Assembly (NCBI GenBank): GCA_018268935.1
Contig: JAFDVS010000026.1
Location: 62,001-126,000, forward strand
DNA length: 64,000 nucleotides
Reading direction: 5' to 3'
From: Acidobacteriota bacterium
GTDB lineage: Bacteria > Acidobacteriota > Terriglobia > Bryobacterales > Bryobacteraceae
Below the pieces are notes generated by a model. The model saw nothing but the letters and a program-made list of their open reading frames with translations, had not been told where the DNA came from and searched no databases. Made by a program: the position numbers and the translations under genes. Positions 50,062-57,900 of this stretch are shown piece after piece (position 1 is the stretch's first letter; the number at the start of each line of letters is the position of its first letter).

Positions 50062-51388
50062 GGCTCTTCTCCGTTTGGCGGTCTTTGTTGAGCAGACGCG
50101 AATTCACTTCCACTTTGCAAGGCATGTGAATATATCCATAAACCTGACCTTCGCCGTGCCCCATCTGGAGGGTGATGGCGTTATCGATCCAGTCGCAGTT
50201 CTTGTAGTGGGTGAGCGTGCCGTCCGCGATGGCGGGCGAGAAAGAGAAGAATGCTGGATAAAGTTCAGGTAGATCGACGTGGAAATCAACCGTGTGGACA
50301 TCGCCGGCAAGCATCGGCGGAAGTTCGTGTCCCTCCCGGGCAGTGTTGGTTCCCGCGAAGTCAATGCCGAGGTGGTTGCGCAGCATGAACCCGACAATGG
50401 GAAGATCAATGTCCTCTTTGGCCCGGACGCTGATCCGGACCACAATACGGGCACCGGGAGCGAGCAGGTATTGAGGAGTGCCAAATTCGTCCAGGATGGC
50501 GATGCCAATCACTTCGGCCCGGCCATCGCCGTAGCGATGATCGATATTTGGTATCGTATCGACAACTTCGGGGGCTGTTGTGGGCTTTGCGGTTTCCTTT
50601 GGCACGCGCTTTTTGCTTGTAAGGTAGACTGAATCTTTCTCCACCATGGCAGCGAGGTACCTCTGGACAACTATATCCGTAGGACCTAACTCGCGCACTC
50701 GCCCCTTTTCCAGCCAAAGTGTTTGATCGCCAATCGCTTTCACATCTCCGATAGCGTGTGACACAAACAGGATTGTAACTCCGCGTCCGCGCAGTTCATG
50801 GACTTTTCGCATACATCTTTGACGAAAATAGATGTCGCCCACAGCGAGCGCTTCATCCACCAGAAGGACTTCAGGATCGACGTGGATGGCGACAGCGAAA
50901 GCGAGCCGCACAACCATTCCGCTCGAGTAGGTCTTGACTGGCTGGTGGATGAAGTCTCCGATTTCGGCGAAGGCTTCGATGTCGGCGTAGCGCCGGTCTA
51001 TTTCGGCTGAGGAGAGTCCGAGTATAGCCGCATTCAGATACACATTGTCGCGGCCGGTGAACTCGGGATTGAATCCGGAGCCTAGTTCAAGAAGTGCCGC
51101 TACCCTTCCCCGGGTCTGAGCTGTGCCGGAAGTGGGCTGGAGGATTCCGGCGACAATCTGCAAGAGAGTGGATTTGCCGGAGCCGTTTTCGCCGATGATG
51201 CAGAAAGTCTCCCCCCTGCCTACCTTAAAGCTAACATCACGCAAGGCCCAGAAATCCTTGTGCCGGACGATCCGGTTGAACGCCGCGAGTTCCTTCAGAC
51301 GGTCGGTGGGTGAGTCGTAGATTGCGTAGCTTTTCGATACATTGTCGAAGTCTACGACAGCTGCTTTTTCGTTCCGATTACTATCCAT
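50054..51388 (-). CDS. Wzt-like ABC transporter ATPase with C-terminal glycan-binding domain
   Basis: From ATG 51388 the product is about 444 aa. Walker A is GENGSGKSTLLQI (~61-73), the signature region KTYSSGMVVRLAF (~150), Walker B VLLVDEALAVGDIYF and switch His FVSHAIGD. Residues ~280-440 add a Wzt_C-type beta sandwich (VIGIAILDEFGTPQYLLAPG...LGIDFAGTNTAREG). This domain reads the capped end of the O-antigen in Wzm/Wzt exporters. The permease Wzm is not next to it: the upstream neighbour is a tRNA. It is the first gene of the Wzt-methyltransferase-GT-YihY run. Confidence 0.9.
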   Translation of the reverse strand: MDSNRNEKAAVVDFDNVSKSYAIYDSPTDRLKELAAFNRIVRHKDFWALRDVSFKVGRGETFCIIGENGSGKSTLLQIVAGILQPTSGTAQTRGRVAALLELGSGFNPEFTGRDNVYLNAAILGLSSAEIDRRYADIEAFAEIGDFIHQPVKTYSSGMVVRLAFAVAIHVDPEVLLVDEALAVGDIYFRQRCMRKVHELRGRGVTILFVSHAIGDVKAIGDQTLWLEKGRVRELGPTDIVVQRYLAAMVEKDSVYLTSKKRVPKETAKPTTAPEVVDTIPNIDHRYGDGRAEVIGIAILDEFGTPQYLLAPGARIVVRISVRAKEDIDLPIVGFMLRNHLGIDFAGTNTAREGHELPPMLAGDVHTVDFHVDLPELYPAFFSFSPAIADGTLTHYKNCDWIDNAITLQMGHGEGQVYGYIHMPCKVEVNSRLLNKDRQTEKSLG

Positions 51389-51447
51389 TCCCATGGGTTT
51401 GACTTTGTCCCAAACGGTTGAGTACGCTGAAGTATAGACCCTCACGT

Positions 51448-51524
51448 GCCGGTGTAGCTCAGGTGGTTAGAGCGGCGGTCTCATAATCCGCAGGTCGTAG
51501 GTTCGAGTCCTACCGCCGGCACCA
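51448..51524 (+). tRNA. tRNA-Met (CAT)
   Basis: The 77-nt cloverleaf has acceptor GCCGGTG/CGCCGGC (one G-T wobble), D arm GCTC...GAGC, anticodon loop CTCATAA and T arm GTAGG/CCTAC with TTCGAGT; CCA is encoded. The CAT anticodon means elongator Met (Ile-2, with lysidine, cannot be excluded). A T-T mismatch closes the anticodon stem. It ends 1 bp before the convergent parB stop. Confidence 0.95.
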
Positions 51525-51525
51525 T

Positions 51526-52440
51526 TTACTCCTCAGCAACAATCATCGAATAGACTCGGTGCAGGTCCTCCTGGCTGTAGTATTCAATTTCGATTTTTCC
51601 CCGTTGTTCCGACTTTTCCACGATGCGCACTCTCGTCCCTAAGACCCTTTCGAGCTCATCCGCGGCAGCACGAACATTCGGATCCTGCTTCTTTTCCGCT
51701 TCGGTGGATTCTTCACGGGGCTCGGTGGCCTTCTGCACCATTCGTTCGAGTTGGCGGACGGAGAGCCCTTGTGCAGTGGTCTTCTCGGCCATTTCCCGTT
51801 GATGGTCAGGATCGCTGAGGCCAAGCAAAGCCTTGGCGTGACCCATGGAGAGGCGGTGCTCTGCGAGGAGGATCTGAATGTCGGGCGGGAGTTTGAGTAG
51901 CCTCAGCATGTTGGTCACGGTGCTGCGGTCCTTACCGGTCCGGCGCGCGATGTCCTCGTGACTAAGGAGATGCTCACGATGTAGTTTGTCGAAGGCCTGA
52001 GCAACTTCGATGGGGTTGAGATCCTCACGCTGGATGTTCTCGATGAGGCTCACTTCGAGAAGGTGGTCGTTAGACGTGTTAACGACGACAACAGGAACCT
52101 CGGTAAGGCCCGCCATGCGCGACGCGCGCCAGCGTCGTTCTCCGGCAACCAGTTCGAAGCGCTCCCCCTGTTGACGTACGATCAACGGTTGGATGATTCC
52201 GTTCGCGTCAATGGACTGGGCTAGCTCGCGGAGGCGATCCGGCTGAAAGACGGAACGAGGCTGCAAGGGATTGGGGTCAATTCGATCTATGGGTATACGT
52301 ATTGGGGCTCCGTTGCTTTGCGGTGCTGATTCTGGTTGGGGAGGGGGAGGAGCTGCTACCGGGGCGGGAGGCTTGGTCGGGAGCAGGGCGGCTAGTCCCT
52401 TACCCAGCGCTTTGCGTGGATTGTCTAGCGGCTTGTTCAT
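51526..52440 (-). CDS. parB: ParB/Spo0J chromosome partition protein
   Basis: The 304-aa protein begins with the ParA-stimulating peptide-like MNKPLDNPRKALGKGLAALL. The CTP-binding N domain includes IRIPIDRIDPNPLQPR (~47-62), then LAQSIDANGIIQPLIVR and FELVAGERRWRAS (GERR motif, ~113-118). SLIENIQREDLNPIEVA follows and the HTH is EDIARRTGKDRSTVTNMLRL (~165-185). The C-terminus is the dimer zipper (KIEIEYYSQEDLHRVYSMI). ParB loads at parS and spreads. Two palindromic parS-like sites lie 0.8-1.2 kb upstream. Its start overlaps the parA end by 41 bp, the usual tight coupling. Confidence 0.96.
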   Translation of the reverse strand: MNKPLDNPRKALGKGLAALLPTKPPAPVAAPPPPQPESAPQSNGAPIRIPIDRIDPNPLQPRSVFQPDRLRELAQSIDANGIIQPLIVRQQGERFELVAGERRWRASRMAGLTEVPVVVVNTSNDHLLEVSLIENIQREDLNPIEVAQAFDKLHREHLLSHEDIARRTGKDRSTVTNMLRLLKLPPDIQILLAEHRLSMGHAKALLGLSDPDHQREMAEKTTAQGLSVRQLERMVQKATEPREESTEAEKKQDPNVRAAADELERVLGTRVRIVEKSEQRGKIEIEYYSQEDLHRVYSMIVAEE

Positions 52441-53194
52441 GGGTAAGAATTTCCTTGGCGAGCTTAATGTAGCTTTCCGCGCCCTTGGAGCGGGGATCGT
52501 AGACCAGGATCGGTTTGCCGTGACTGGGTGCCTCGGCTAACCTGATGCTACGCGGAATGACTGTTTGGAACACATCGTCCTGAAAGAAGTCTTTGAGATC
52601 GCTAGCAACTTGCTTGGTGAGCGTTGTGCGGTCGTCATACATGGTGAGTAGAACGCCTTCTATGGTGAGATCGTGGCCGAATGCTTCGCGAACACGCTCC
52701 ACGGTATCAATGAGCTGGGATACCCCTTCCAAGGCGAAGAATTCGCACTGAATGGGGATGAGAACTGAATCGGCGGCAACTAGAGCGTTAAGCGTCAGGA
52801 GATCCAATGCGGGCGGGCAATCAATCAGTATATAGTCGAATCCCGCTCTTACGGATTCCAACTTGGCCCTGAGCCGACTCTCTCGGTTCTCAACCTCAAC
52901 TAGTTCCAGATTCGCGGCCACCAAGTTCCGATCGGAAGCAACGATACTCAACCCATCGCATTGAGTTTGTTGAATGAGCTCTGCAATCGGCGACTCGCCG
53001 ACTAGCGCATCATAGGTAGTGGGTAGCCCGGCACCTTTGGAAATGCCTAGCCCTGTGGTGGCGTTGCCTTGCGGGTCCATATCGACGAGAAGAACGCGCA
53101 TTTCATTGGCTGCAAGCGAGGCAGAGAGGTTGATGGCAGTGGTGGTTTTCCCTACTCCGCCTTTTTGGTTTGTTACTGCGATGACTTTGGCCAT
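52400..53194 (-). CDS. parA: ParA/Soj chromosome partition ATPase
   Basis: The 264-aa protein has the deviant Walker A KGGVGKTTTAINLSA (~11-25), Walker A' VLLVDMDPQGNATTGLG (~34-50) and Walker B FDYILIDCPPALDLL (~119-133). Chromosomal-type ParA, without a plasmid-type N-terminal HTH. It cooperates with ParB in origin segregation. It is followed by parB (41-bp overlap) and preceded by a 513-bp ORF-free spacer with two parS-like palindromes, next to mnmG. Confidence 0.97.
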   Translation of the reverse strand: MAKVIAVTNQKGGVGKTTTAINLSASLAANEMRVLLVDMDPQGNATTGLGISKGAGLPTTYDALVGESPIAELIQQTQCDGLSIVASDRNLVAANLELVEVENRESRLRAKLESVRAGFDYILIDCPPALDLLTLNALVAADSVLIPIQCEFFALEGVSQLIDTVERVREAFGHDLTIEGVLLTMYDDRTTLTKQVASDLKDFFQDDVFQTVIPRSIRLAEAPSHGKPILVYDPRSKGAESYIKLAKEILTHEQAARQSTQSAG

Positions 53195-53238
53195 GGCCGG
53201 GGTATGAACGCCATTATCCTACCATGCTTTCGGAGTTG

Positions 53239-53254
53239 TGTTCCACGTGGAACA
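53239..53254. promoter_or_regulatory. parS-like site 1
   Basis: TGTTCCACGTGGAACA is a perfect 16-bp palindrome. It differs from the common bacterial parS consensus TGTTTCACGTGAAACA at one symmetric base pair per half (T-to-C and A-to-G), a variation tolerated in known parS sites. It lies 45 bp upstream of the parA start, so ParB binding could also autoregulate the parAB promoter. Confidence 0.85.
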
Positions 53255-53655
53255 ATAACCCCGATATTTGGCGGCGCAGCGACCATCCTACCCGCCCTTT
53301 CAACCGGAGCATTGGCCAAACCCACCCATCATGCATGAGGCTGAAACAATGCCACGGCGATCGACGGACATCGCAATCATTCCTTCAATGCTGGCCTACT
53401 GCATCGGGCATGCCGACCTCGCCTCACAAAATCCTGCCTCCCATCTGCCACCGCCACATCTTGGACATGGGCGCGCGATCAACAGACTGCACACCCGCAA
53501 GATCTATGACACGCCAGCAACAGAATCGACAAGGCCATGCTGGCCACGGAAGGCCCTGTGGTAGGGCGACCTTTACACCTTCTTTCGACTCAAGCCATGG
53601 CATCTCTGCCGTACATTGTCAGGGCTTCCGCGCACAACAGAGGCGGGACCAAATA

Positions 53656-53671
53656 CGTTCCACGTGGAACA
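53656..53671. promoter_or_regulatory. parS-like site 2
   Basis: The 14-bp core GTTCCACGTGGAAC (53657-53670) is identical to site 1; only the outer T is a C here. It lies ~37 bp downstream of the mnmG stop and about 417 bp from site 1. A spaced pair of parS sites next to parAB is normal for chromosomal partition loci. Confidence 0.8.
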
Positions 53672-53707
53672 TACGCCGGACTGACAGCATCAGGCGGCCC
53701 TAGTTCA

Positions 53708-55558
53708 TTACCGAAGATTGAGATACACTTCGAGCACAGCCACAGCAGCCGGCGTAACACCAGGAATACGGGCCGCCTGACCCAATGTCGACGGCTGAAC
53801 CCGGGAGAGCTTGTCAGAAACCTCTCTACTCAAACCCGGAATCAAACTGTATTCTACGCCGCCGGGAATGGGTCGATCCCCAGACTCGTGCAGGCGACGC
53901 ACCTGCCGCGCCTGCTGCTCCATGTACCCTTCGTATTTGCACTCAGTTTCAAGAGTTGTAAGCAACGACGGAATTGCCGCCTCACCGAGAGCGCGGGAGA
54001 TAACCTCAGCAAGGGCAGAAATCCGCGCTTCAGGCCGCCGAAGCCACACAGCGTACGTCGGACGATCATCACGAGCAAGACCCAATTCTCCCGGAACCAC
54101 CCGCTGGCCAGCCAGCACCTCCCGCACTTTCCCCTTCTGCATTTCTTTGCGCTGAAAGCGAGTCCAACGATGCTCACAAACCAAACCCGAACGCCGACCG
54201 ATCCCGGTCAACCGCTCGTCTGCATTGTCAATCCGCAACTGCAGACGGAATTCTGCCCGTGAGGTGAACATGCGATACGGCTCATCAGCTCCTTTCGTCA
54301 CCAGGTCGTCGATCATAATGCCAATGTAGGCTTCATCACGACCGAGAACGACAGGGTCCCCATCACCGAGCCATGCGCAAGCGTTGACTGCGGCCACCAA
54401 CCCTTGTGCGGCCGCCTCCTCATAACCAGACGTGCCATTGATCTGTCCCGCAAGGAAGAGCCCGGATACCTTCTTCACCATCAGGCTGTGCTCCAGTTCG
54501 CGCGGGTCGATCGCATCATATTCAATGGCATAACCAGGGCGCATCATCTCTGCATCTTCCAAGCCCGGAACACTGGCCAGCATTCTCGCCTGTACATCGA
54601 TCGGCATACTGGTGGACATACCATTGACATACACCTCGTAGGTATCCAATCCCTCGGGCTCCAGGAAGATCTGATGGCGCGTCTTGTCTGGAAACTTAAC
54701 AACCTTGTCTTCAATCGAGGGGCAATATCTAGGGCCGATCCCTTCAATCTGGCCGCTATATAGCGGTGACCTTCCCAGGCACTCCTTCAAGATCGAATGA
54801 GTCACACCCGTCGTGTACCCGATGTAGCAGCGGATCTGCGGCCGGTCGATCTTGTCAGTCAAAAACGAAAACGGCGTCGGCTCGGCATCTCCCTCTTGCG
54901 GCTCAAAGCGGCTCCAGTCTATCGTTCGGCCGTCCAAACGCGGCGGGGTGCCCGTTTTCAATCGCGTCCACTGCAGACCCAGATTCCGTAACTCGTCGCC
55001 CAGCAGATTCGACGGTGCTTCCCCGTTACGGCCACAACTGTACCTGCTCTCCCCAACATGCGCAAGACCATTAAGGAACGTTCCCGTGGTGACAACTACC
55101 GCATGTCCCCCAACGCTCCGACCATCACGCAGATACACTCCCATCACCCGGCCACCCTCGATCCATAAAGAGGCAACCTCCGCCTGCAGAATACGAAGGT
55201 TGGCCTCCTTCTCCAGCATCTCCCGCATCTTCACGCGGTACTGCTTCTTGTCGCACTGGGCTCGAGGGCTCCACACGGCGGGGCCGCGGCTCGTGTTCAG
55301 TAGCCGAAACTGAATCCCGACTGCGTCCGCTACCTCCCCCATCACTCCACCTAGTGCGTCGATTTCACGCACCAGGTGGCCCTTTGCAATACCCCCGATG
55401 GCTGGATTGCAGGACATTTGCGCAATTAGATCAAGGTTCATCGTGATCATCGCCGTTCGCACACCCATGCGCGCGCATGCTCGCGCCGCCTCACAGCCGG
55501 CATGGCCGGCGCCAACAACAATCACGTCGTATTTTACGGAGCGTCCCAGATTTGGCAT
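53708..55558 (-). CDS. mnmG: MnmG (GidA), tRNA uridine-34 carboxymethylaminomethyl synthase subunit
   Basis: The 616-aa protein, with MnmE, modifies U34 of several tRNAs. The start ATG 55558 ([20 protein letters not shown]) precedes the FAD site [17 protein letters not shown]. Upstream in-frame sequence lies outside the family. Other blocks: [20 protein letters not shown] (~50-70), [13 protein letters not shown], and [28 protein letters not shown] split across ~270-300. The C-terminus has the [16 protein letters not shown] helix. The redox/catalytic cysteine regions (e.g. CNPAIGG) are intact. The neighbour order mnmG-parA-parB is the classic origin-proximal synteny, lacking rsmG. Confidence 0.96.
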   Translation of the reverse strand: MPNLGRSVKYDVIVVGAGHAGCEAARACARMGVRTAMITMNLDLIAQMSCNPAIGGIAKGHLVREIDALGGVMGEVADAVGIQFRLLNTSRGPAVWSPRAQCDKKQYRVKMREMLEKEANLRILQAEVASLWIEGGRVMGVYLRDGRSVGGHAVVVTTGTFLNGLAHVGESRYSCGRNGEAPSNLLGDELRNLGLQWTRLKTGTPPRLDGRTIDWSRFEPQEGDAEPTPFSFLTDKIDRPQIRCYIGYTTGVTHSILKECLGRSPLYSGQIEGIGPRYCPSIEDKVVKFPDKTRHQIFLEPEGLDTYEVYVNGMSTSMPIDVQARMLASVPGLEDAEMMRPGYAIEYDAIDPRELEHSLMVKKVSGLFLAGQINGTSGYEEAAAQGLVAAVNACAWLGDGDPVVLGRDEAYIGIMIDDLVTKGADEPYRMFTSRAEFRLQLRIDNADERLTGIGRRSGLVCEHRWTRFQRKEMQKGKVREVLAGQRVVPGELGLARDDRPTYAVWLRRPEARISALAEVISRALGEAAIPSLLTTLETECKYEGYMEQQARQVRRLHESGDRPIPGGVEYSLIPGLSREVSDKLSRVQPSTLGQAARIPGVTPAAVAVLEVYLNLR

Positions 55559-55636
55559 GATCTTACTTGGCACGAAGGCCCACAACACGGGCGATGTCCC
55601 AGTACCTTCAATTTTAGCCAATCGGGAGTGGATGCA

Positions 55637-56911
55637 TTGAAAGCACTTGTGATCGGGTCCGGGGGTAGAGAACATGCAATCGCGTGGCGCTTGGCGCAAG
55701 AACCGGGAGTGGAAGTGGTTTGCAGCCCTGGCAACCCCGGGATGCAGACCCTGGGCCCCTGCGTCCTCCCGCAGGCAGCTACTCCCGAAGCCTATCTAGC
55801 AGTGGCCGCCGCGTACGAAGTCGATCTCACCGTGGTCGGTCCGGAAGCTCCCCTCGTCAGTGGCGTCTCCGATGCCTTCCTATCCGCCGGCAAGAAGATA
55901 GTCGGTCCAAGTCAGGCTGCCGCGCAGTTGGAGGCTAGCAAGCACTTTGCGAAGCAGGTCATGATCGACGCTGGAATTCCCACCGCACGTTACCGCGCCA
56001 CAACCTCAATCGAAGAAGCCCGAGCCGCGTTGACCCACTTCGAATACCCCCTCGTTCTCAAGGCCGACGGTCTGGCCGCCGGCAAAGGGGTCATCATTGT
56101 TCATACTCGCGCCGAAGCCGAGCAGGCTTTGAATGCCCTGGGCAGTTTAGGCCCGAAGATCCTCCTCGAGGAGTTTCTTGTCGGTGAAGAAGCAAGCTTC
56201 ATTGCCCTGTGCGATGGCCACAGGGCCCTTCCTCTCGAGGCATCGCAGGACCACAAGACCATCTTCGACGGCGACACCGGGCCGAACACCGGCGGCATGG
56301 GGGCCTATTGCGACGGGCGCGTTCTTGCACCCGAGCAAACCAGACAAGTCCTGGCAGCCGTCATTCAACCCACCCTCGATCATATGCGCCGTCTCGGAAG
56401 CCCCTTTACCGGATTCCTCTATGCCGGCCTCATGATGACGGCATCAGGTCCGAAGGTTCTCGAATTCAACGTCCGCCTCGGCGATCCCGAAACGCAAAGC
56501 CTACTACATCGCATTCGCGGGGGATTTGCCGAAAGCCTGCGGGCGGCAGCGCACGGCGATCTCAGGGGAGCAGCGTTTGACTGGAACCCGAACCCTTCTG
56601 TCTGTGTAGTAATGGCTGCCGCGGGCTATCCCGACAAACCCCGGACAGGGGACACTATTCACGGTATCGCAGCCGCGGAGCAGACGGGGGCCGTCGTCTT
56701 TCAGGCAGGAACCAGGCTTAATGGCAACACATTGCAGACGGCGGGTGGCCGAGTCCTTGGGGTAACCGCCTCCGGGGAGACCTTGCAAGCCGCAATCCGC
56801 AACGTCTATGCCGCAGTTGGCGAAATCGAGTTCCACGGCATGCAGTTCCGCAACGATATCGGGGCCAAGGGCTTGAAGCGCTGGAGTAGAATAGACACTG
56901 TGGGGACGTAG
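55637..56911 (+). CDS. purD: PurD, phosphoribosylamine-glycine ligase
   Basis: The 424-aa enzyme makes glycinamide ribonucleotide in purine synthesis. I chose a TTG start at 55637: it gives (M)[19 protein letters not shown], matching the family start, and has GGAG 8 bases upstream. A GTG at 55628 overlaps that site, and there is no ATG. ATP-grasp features include [20 protein letters not shown] (~136-155), [32 protein letters not shown] (~210-230) and [13 protein letters not shown] (~285). The stop codon TAG lies inside tRNA-Arg (10-bp overlap). The gene is divergent from mnmG. Confidence 0.94.
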   Translation: MKALVIGSGGREHAIAWRLAQEPGVEVVCSPGNPGMQTLGPCVLPQAATPEAYLAVAAAYEVDLTVVGPEAPLVSGVSDAFLSAGKKIVGPSQAAAQLEASKHFAKQVMIDAGIPTARYRATTSIEEARAALTHFEYPLVLKADGLAAGKGVIIVHTRAEAEQALNALGSLGPKILLEEFLVGEEASFIALCDGHRALPLEASQDHKTIFDGDTGPNTGGMGAYCDGRVLAPEQTRQVLAAVIQPTLDHMRRLGSPFTGFLYAGLMMTASGPKVLEFNVRLGDPETQSLLHRIRGGFAESLRAAAHGDLRGAAFDWNPNPSVCVVMAAAGYPDKPRTGDTIHGIAAAEQTGAVVFQAGTRLNGNTLQTAGGRVLGVTASGETLQAAIRNVYAAVGEIEFHGMQFRNDIGAKGLKRWSRIDTVGT

Positions 56912-56978
56912 CTCAGATGGATAGAGCGGTCGCCTCCTAAGCGACAGGTCGGCAGTTCGAATCTGCCCGTCCCTACCA
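56902..56978 (+). tRNA. tRNA-Arg (CCT)
   Basis: The 77-nt cloverleaf has acceptor GGGGACG/CGTCCCT with a G-T pair at position 1-72, D arm GCTC...GAGC, anticodon loop CTCCTAA and T arm GGCAG/CTGCC with TTCGAAT; CCA is encoded. The first ten bases are also the end of purD, so RNA processing must cut into the purD message. Confidence 0.93.
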
Positions 56979-57001
56979 TACAACCCGCGCCGCACGTTAT
57001 A

Positions 57002-57622
57002 ATGAGCCGACTACGGGAACCCCACGTGTCCGACAATTCTAAACACGCGGTAACGCAACTGCTCAGCGAGCTGCAGCACGGTAAGAGTGGTGCTGCAGAC
57101 CAGCTGCTGCCGCTCGTCTACCATGAACTACGGCGGATCGCCGGAGCCTACATGCGTCGCGAGCGCGCTAACCACACACTCCAGGCGACTGCACTGGTAC
57201 ACGAGGCCTACCTCCAGTTGGTCGATCAGACCCGAGTGGACTGGAAAAACCGGGCGCACTTCTTTGGTGTCGCAGCGCAACTCATGCGTCGCATTCTCGT
57301 CGAACACGCCCGGGCTCATCATGCCCAGAAGCGCGGAGGCTCAGCCAACAAGCTATCCCTGGAAGAAGCCATCAACTACTTCCCGCAAAAGGAAATGACA
57401 CTGGTCGCGCTCGATGACTCGCTGCAGGAATTGGAAAAGCTCGATCCTCGCCAAAGCAAGATCGTGGAACTCCGCTTTTTCGGCGGCCTCACCACGGACG
57501 AGGTCTCCGAGGTAATGGGAATTTCCACTGCAACCATCGAGCGCGAATGGCGGGCGGCCCGCGCCTGGCTCCACACGCAGTTGTCAGATTTGAAGGACAA
57601 AAAAGATTCTGCCGGAGCATGA
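57002..57622 (+). CDS. ECF-type sigma factor (acidobacterial Sig-70-like)
   Basis: The 206-aa protein (or 198 aa from an internal GTG at 57026) has sigma region 2 (GKSGAADQLLPLVYHELRRI then ATALVHEAYLQLVD) and region 4 (LDPRQSKIVELRFFGGLTTD followed by an HTH, EVSEVMGISTATIEREWRAA). This is the ECF group common in Acidobacteriota, normally next to a Ser/Thr kinase, as here. The kinase may control the sigma factor instead of an anti-sigma protein. No anti-sigma gene is present. tRNA-Arg is 23 bp upstream. Confidence 0.92.
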   Translation: MSRLREPHVSDNSKHAVTQLLSELQHGKSGAADQLLPLVYHELRRIAGAYMRRERANHTLQATALVHEAYLQLVDQTRVDWKNRAHFFGVAAQLMRRILVEHARAHHAQKRGGSANKLSLEEAINYFPQKEMTLVALDDSLQELEKLDPRQSKIVELRFFGGLTTDEVSEVMGISTATIEREWRAARAWLHTQLSDLKDKKDSAGA

Positions 57623-57780
57623 TTCCTTTTGCACCCCGTTTGCGCGTGTATAGATGAAGGCAGTTGACCTGACGGAACGAAGCAAGCAAAACGGTCCCGC
57701 GCGTAAGCGGAAAAACAAACAACTAACAAACGCAAGCCGTTCTTAAAAAACAACCACCTTCGCAGTTTCAACCTGCTTCT

Positions 57781-57833
57781 GCCGGTCTGGCAGGGGAGTG
57801 AGGGATGCGGCCCCACTCCCCGGCTAGACCGGC
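57781..57833 (+). terminator. Long near-perfect hairpin followed by a T-rich tract
   Basis: GCCGGTCT (57781-57788) pairs with AGACCGGC (57826-57833), then three more pairs (including one G-T), one A-G mismatch and GGGGAGTG (57793-57800) with CACTCCCC (57814-57821). That is a ~19-bp helix with a 13-nt loop followed by ttttgctttttgc-like sequence. It is the best intrinsic terminator in the window, ending the sigma-factor transcript 160 bp after its stop. Confidence 0.8.
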
Positions 57834-57900
57834 TTTTGCTTTTGCATCTGTCCCTCGGTGGAGGCAGCGAGGGTTATTCTGAATACTAAGCGCTGCCACC

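Larger units (their letters stand above)
53195..53707. other. ORF-poor spacer between parA and mnmG
   Basis: The 513-bp gap lacks a credible gene on either strand; the expected rsmG is absent. It is bounded by two palindromes built on GTTCCACGTGGAAC. I looked for DnaA-box-like TTATCCACA sequences and saw none that I would defend, so it is a partition rather than a proven origin region. Confidence 0.6.

Noticed and set aside
53195..53707. Possible oriC with DnaA boxes
   Set aside because: parS-like sites are clear but I could not point to a DnaA-box cluster or an AT-rich unwinding region by eye.
53224..54262. Plus-strand ORFs in and beyond the parA-mnmG spacer
   Set aside because: Low-information composition, no ribosome sites, and the later part is antisense to mnmG. 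The spacer also shows no rsmG remnant motif.
56504..57036. Minus-strand ORFs with MVGTGRFELPTCRL-type sequence across tRNA-Arg
   Set aside because: Spurious translation of tRNA complement; purD and the tRNA explain the DNA.
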